Of a DNA stretch of 32,400 nucleotides, positions 29,405 to 32,400 are shown one piece after another (positions within the stretch are counted from its first letter, which is position 1; each line of letters starts with the position of its first letter). The stretch lies in NCBI GenBank assembly GCA_032718475.1, contig JAUCBJ010001663.1, positions 1-32,400 on the forward strand, written 5' to 3'. The notes below the pieces were generated by a model. It searched no databases, was not told the origin of the DNA, and was given only the letters and a program-made list of their open reading frames with translations. The DNA comes from Nemertoderma westbladi. Taxonomy: Eukaryota; Xenacoelomorpha; Nemertodermatida; Nemertodermatidae. The position numbers and the translations under genes were made by a program.

Positions 29405-30910
29405 AAAATTCGATTAACATATATTGAATTATAGTATTAAGTGTAAACAGAACATATAATAATTCTACCAAGGGGTAGAATAAATAAACGATTGCACAGA
29501 AGAATTACAATGAGAATGGCGACCGGAAACTGACTGATTGGCTCGGTCGGGACAAGAATAGAGATTAAGAGACTAGGTGGTGGTAAAGAAGGATAGACTT
29601 AGTGGTGACGGAGTGAAGGAGGTTTCAGATAAGGAAGACCTCGTCCAAGCTAGCCTGACTGGGGAGGGTGCCAAGAACTGCTACTGCATTCCCTCGGATG
29701 GTGGCTATTGAAAGGCGTTGAAACAGGTATGCAGTGGAACGGGGTTCCCCTGTCCGATTGCTGATCCTGCGCCCTATTTCGCGAAGTGTTTCAGTGCCTT
29801 CGACTCCTACCGGTCCCAGGGTTTCTGTCGCAATGGTACGGAATATATAGTCGTGTTGCAGGGCTGCATACTTAGTGCCTTTGGTTGATTCGGCGATGGT
29901 TGCTGCTGTTCCAGCTTCCTGGGATGTGGCTGGTAGATACGTTTTGGCCAACGTATCACGACAGGTGTAGTCCCACACTAGTGGGCGGCCTGAAGACCAG
30001 GGGCCCAATGTCACTCCGTCTGGTTTCTTGCCATCTATGGCTAGGCCGCGGGGCTCTAGTGTGGAGGAAACACCTGCTGATGAGAGGGCTCGGTGTATTA
30101 TGTCATTGGCCTCAGCATGACGGGTGTATTTTCCATAATTATGGAGACAGCTGAGGCCGTGGGTTCCGCTCCTGTCCACCAACACCCCACAACCTCGACA
30201 GGAATGCTCTTCACATATGGGGCTACCGAGGCGGAGGGCGACTCCTATGCATAGCTCATCGTCGTTGAGCCTAAGTCATAGCGCTGATACTGGGAGTGCC
30301 TGCAGCCAGTCGCCAGAATGATCCGCTCTCGTCGCTAGCAGTCGTGCCCTATCCTTTGGAGTTGATGTTCGATTGATGAGGTCATCACGGCGTTCTATGC
30401 AAAGTGGGGTGTCCCAGTTCCTCTGAATGGCACGGTTGGCAGGTGGTATGAAGTCTTTGGGAAGGTTGTCAATCGCAATGCAGAGGAGAGAATGGAGTAG
30501 GGGACTGCATCCGTAGACAGAAGCCAAGAAGGCAGGTATAGCGACGTCCCTCGTACTCAGGACTCCCAGGCCCCCCATAGAAATGGGAAGAGCTGATTGG
30601 ATCCAAGCATCCTTGTTGAGTTTTGTGTTGATTGCTACTTAAGTGCTTGCTGGATGGCTCTGTCAAGATCATCCAGCTGGTGCGATCTGAAGGCTGGTGC
30701 ACAGCGTAGGAGGTACATAAACTTAGGGATTGCAAACCAGTGCCTAAGCAGATAGAGGGCATCGTGTGCACTCAGAAGCTGAAGACGCTCTTCTAGTCTA
30801 CCGAGTTCAGATATCTTGGTCTGTAGTGCAGTCTCTAGGGACGAATCACCGAGTGGTGCACCGATAGTGACGATTCCGAAAGCTCTTGAACCTTAATGCC
30901 TGGGGTGATG
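29405..30910 (-). mobile_element. 5'-truncated LINE inserted in reverse into the plus-strand LINE
   Basis: The element runs from about 30900 to 29405 on the minus strand. It contains the C-terminal part of a LINE polyprotein, then about 220 bp of 3' untranslated sequence. The flanks TTCGAGCCACAGTGGAAAG (29386-29404) and TTCGAACAGTAGAAAG (30913-30928) are two versions of the same piece of the host LINE, fitting a target-site duplication of about 16-19 bp. No poly(A) is obvious at its 3' end. Confidence 0.75.
29625..30896 (-). pseudogene. LINE ORF2 C-terminal region, frameshifted
   Basis: On the minus strand the reading begins near 30896 (FGIVTIGAPLGDSSLETALQ, then FAIPKFMYLLR). It shifts frame near 30637 and continues through WIQSALPISMGGLGVLSTRD, meets an in-frame TGA at 30275-30273, and continues in the same frame through CRGCGVLVDRSGTHGLSCLH, RHAEANDIIHRAL, KKPDGVTLGPW, LVWDYTCRDTLA and LFQRLSIATIRGNAVAVLGT to the stop at 29625. 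These are widely shared motifs of the post-RT region of a group of invertebrate non-LTR retrotransposons: Cys-x2-Cys ... His-Gly-Leu-Ser-Cys, the DG-LPW / WD-TC-DTLA block, and the terminal RGNA-A-LGT. One frameshift and one stop show it is dead. Confidence 0.85.
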
Positions 30911-31345
30911 GATTCGAACAGTAGAAAGTGTATTTTTATACGGGGGTGAGACCTGGACACTGACTAAATCACTTGAACAACGAATTGATGGTTGCTACAC
31001 AAGACTACTAAGGGCAGCCCTAAACATCAGCTGGAGACAACACATGACAAACGCCGAGCTTTATGGTACAATACCACCTGTATCAACCACCCTCCGTGAA
31101 CGCAGATTAAGATTCAGTGGGCACTGCTGGCGAAGTAAAGACGAGGTCATACCAGATCTACTTCTCTGGCAACCAACTCATGGAAAGCGTAGTCGTGGAC
31201 GACCTGCCATAACATATATAGATCAACTTGAAAGGGATACTGAACTTGGGAGAAACGAAATTGCAACAACTATGGAGAATCGGGAAGCCTGGAAGGATCT
31301 CATTTCCACTGTCCGAGTTCGCTCGACCTAGTAGTAGTAGTTTGG
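30911..31345 (+). pseudogene. LINE 3' half, part 2 (after the insertion), with TAG-repeat tail
   Basis: The frame resumes with IRTVESVFLYGGETWTLTKS, then DGCYTRLLRAALNISWRQHM, then TNAELYG, RRLRFSGHCWRSKDEV, LLLWQPTHGKRSRGRP and TYIDQL, ending at the TAG at 31329-31331. These are the standard C-terminal words of the LINE family seen in part 1 (LYG-ETWTLTK, LR-AL--SW--HMTN, RRLRF-GHC-RS, RSRGRP--TY-D-L). The repeated TAG units at the end mark the 3' terminus; the same terminus appears in inverted form at 17375-17405. Removing the insert restores one continuous frame across both parts. Confidence 0.85.
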
Positions 31346-32400
31346 TGTGTTATATTTCTCAGCAAGTCCTGTAAAGATAAGTACCGTGCAAAACCTACCC
31401 TACAGCAAATAAATAACACATTCCCACGATCCGATCAAAATTGCTAAATACCTTCAGGGACCAGTCAGCTTTAAGGGGGCTCACTATAACCCCTACAGAA
31501 ATGAAATTTTCGAAAATTTACACAATTTATTTGCTGTTTGAAAGAAGGGCTTTCATAAAAGGTAATATCGGTTTTCAACATTGAATTATTTTTTGACCTC
31601 AAAACTGCTCTTTTCAACAACATAATAATTGCTGATATATATGCCTCTCTGTATAAAACCACCTTTTTATCAGTTTGTCGATTTTGACTTTTTTCATCAC
31701 TAAATTCCCTACTACTTCTTTATTTTTTACTCAATTTCCATTAAACCTATACAAAATGTTTAGCATCTTTACGGCTACAATCGTGAATATTGGTTTGTAA
31801 AACATGGCCATATGGATCTTCTAGAACCGATTTTGTAACTGCGACACTGTGTCTATCACAAAATAGTACTTAGTACTTATTTGTACGCAGTCATCCAACG
31901 AAAATACTTTATATTTCCTTCGCAACATTTTCACAATTTCAGTTGTTTTTAGCAGCTTTTTCTTTTGAAAGGGTTTGCGGAAAAATATCAATTTTCGGGC
32001 CATTTTTGGAAATTACTATAATGTACCAGAGGCTTAATCCGGCACTGGGTTGTATCATGTCCTTATATTTTGACAGACAGATCTTCGGACGGACAGACAG
32101 ACAGGCAGACGTAATAGTTTTCGTTAAAAGTGAAAATGGGCTTTTGGAATTACATCAGGCGACAAGGAAAACCACTATAACAAAACATTTAGCTAGAATG
32201 AATGCTTTTGTTATATTTTGACAGACAAACCGTCAGAAACACAACACCAGACAGACACTTTTCACATAAACTTAGTCAGTAAGGTTAACATTATCACTCA
32301 TAACTTTTTAACTACATTAGCTATTAACAAAAGGTTTTAAGTTTTGGAATTCTTATCAAAATCTACACCAGGTGGGATTGAAAATGAAAAATCGACATTT
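31346..32400. other. No gene; AT-rich DNA with GACA-type repeat near the right edge
   Basis: TTAAGGGGGCTCACTATAAC at about 31470 recalls the TTAA-polyG terminus seen at 15950 and 17813, but no partner end lies in the window. GACA-type tracts occur at about 32070-32112 and 32219-32240. The text after 32295 (CATAACTTTTTAACTACATT ... TTTTGGAATTCTTATCAAAATCT) resembles the tail following the GACA tract near 20630-20700. None of the short frames here has a recognisable motif. Confidence 0.5.

Noticed and set aside
29885-30154. 89-codon plus-strand frame within the minus-strand LINE
   Set aside because: It lies antisense to the clear LINE motifs (HGLSC, WD-TC-DTLA) and has no recognisable product.

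Overview
The window reads as AT-rich, repeat-laden nuclear DNA from a eukaryote, most likely a marine invertebrate. This rests on several signs: no bacterial-style gene packing, non-LTR retrotransposon fragments, tRNA-derived SINEs, a Tc1/mariner-pogo-like transposase relic, many short inverted-repeat transposons with TA, TTAA or 8-bp target duplications, and a marked excess of the palindromes TAGGCCTA and ACCGGT. I cannot name the species from sequence alone; an invertebrate deuterostome is a guess based on these word biases.

Only one gene looks intact: an uninterrupted 308-codon frame at 27061-27987 (+) for a glutathionyl-hydroquinone reductase (xi-class glutathione transferase). It has the Cys-Pro catalytic motif, the conserved Glu-Ser glutathione contact and the family's characteristic C-terminal half. 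It has no introns within the coding frame.

Layout. 1-430: GC-richer tandem repeat. 859-1582: 0.7 kb foldback element. 2058-2229: first copy of a TTAA-flanked GGCGGCA repeat (second, inverted copy 10008-10431). 2657-2939: inverted repeat followed by a miRNA-like hairpin. 4631-5310: two adjacent minus-strand LINE fragments. 5341-5880: two tRNA-derived SINEs in opposite orientation. 6445-9362: two head-to-head minisatellite arrays of 15/17-bp units in inverted orientation around a roughly 1 kb spacer, an architecture like Drosophila FB elements. 9640-11240: CCGGTACCGG- and CAGT-rich DNA. 12092-14564: complete but decayed pogo-like transposon with TA duplication, TIRs, HTH, DDE and a degenerate PHD-type zinc finger. 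15218-16669: hairpin and a TTAA element ending in poly-G/poly-C. 16949-22387: inverted 137-bp repeats 5.4 kb apart, with a C2H2 zinc-finger fragment inside the left one, a 992-bp MITE, E-box-like and CGAAA tandem arrays and a 553-bp foldback MITE. 23980-25577: element with arrays of CTACGCGTAG at its left end, fewer at its right, and an 8-bp duplication. 26290-26704: hAT-like MITE. 27061-27987: the reductase gene. 28623-28706: near-perfect 36-bp hairpin. 29145-31345: a LINE 3' half split by a second, oppositely oriented LINE, with matching target duplication. The rest is AT-rich DNA with GACA-type degenerate microsatellites.

The genes do not form a pathway. The locus is one metabolic gene in a dense field of transposon debris. 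The most unusual structures are the inverted minisatellite pair, the CTACGCGTAG element and the nested LINE pair. All alignments were made by eye, so boundaries are approximate.
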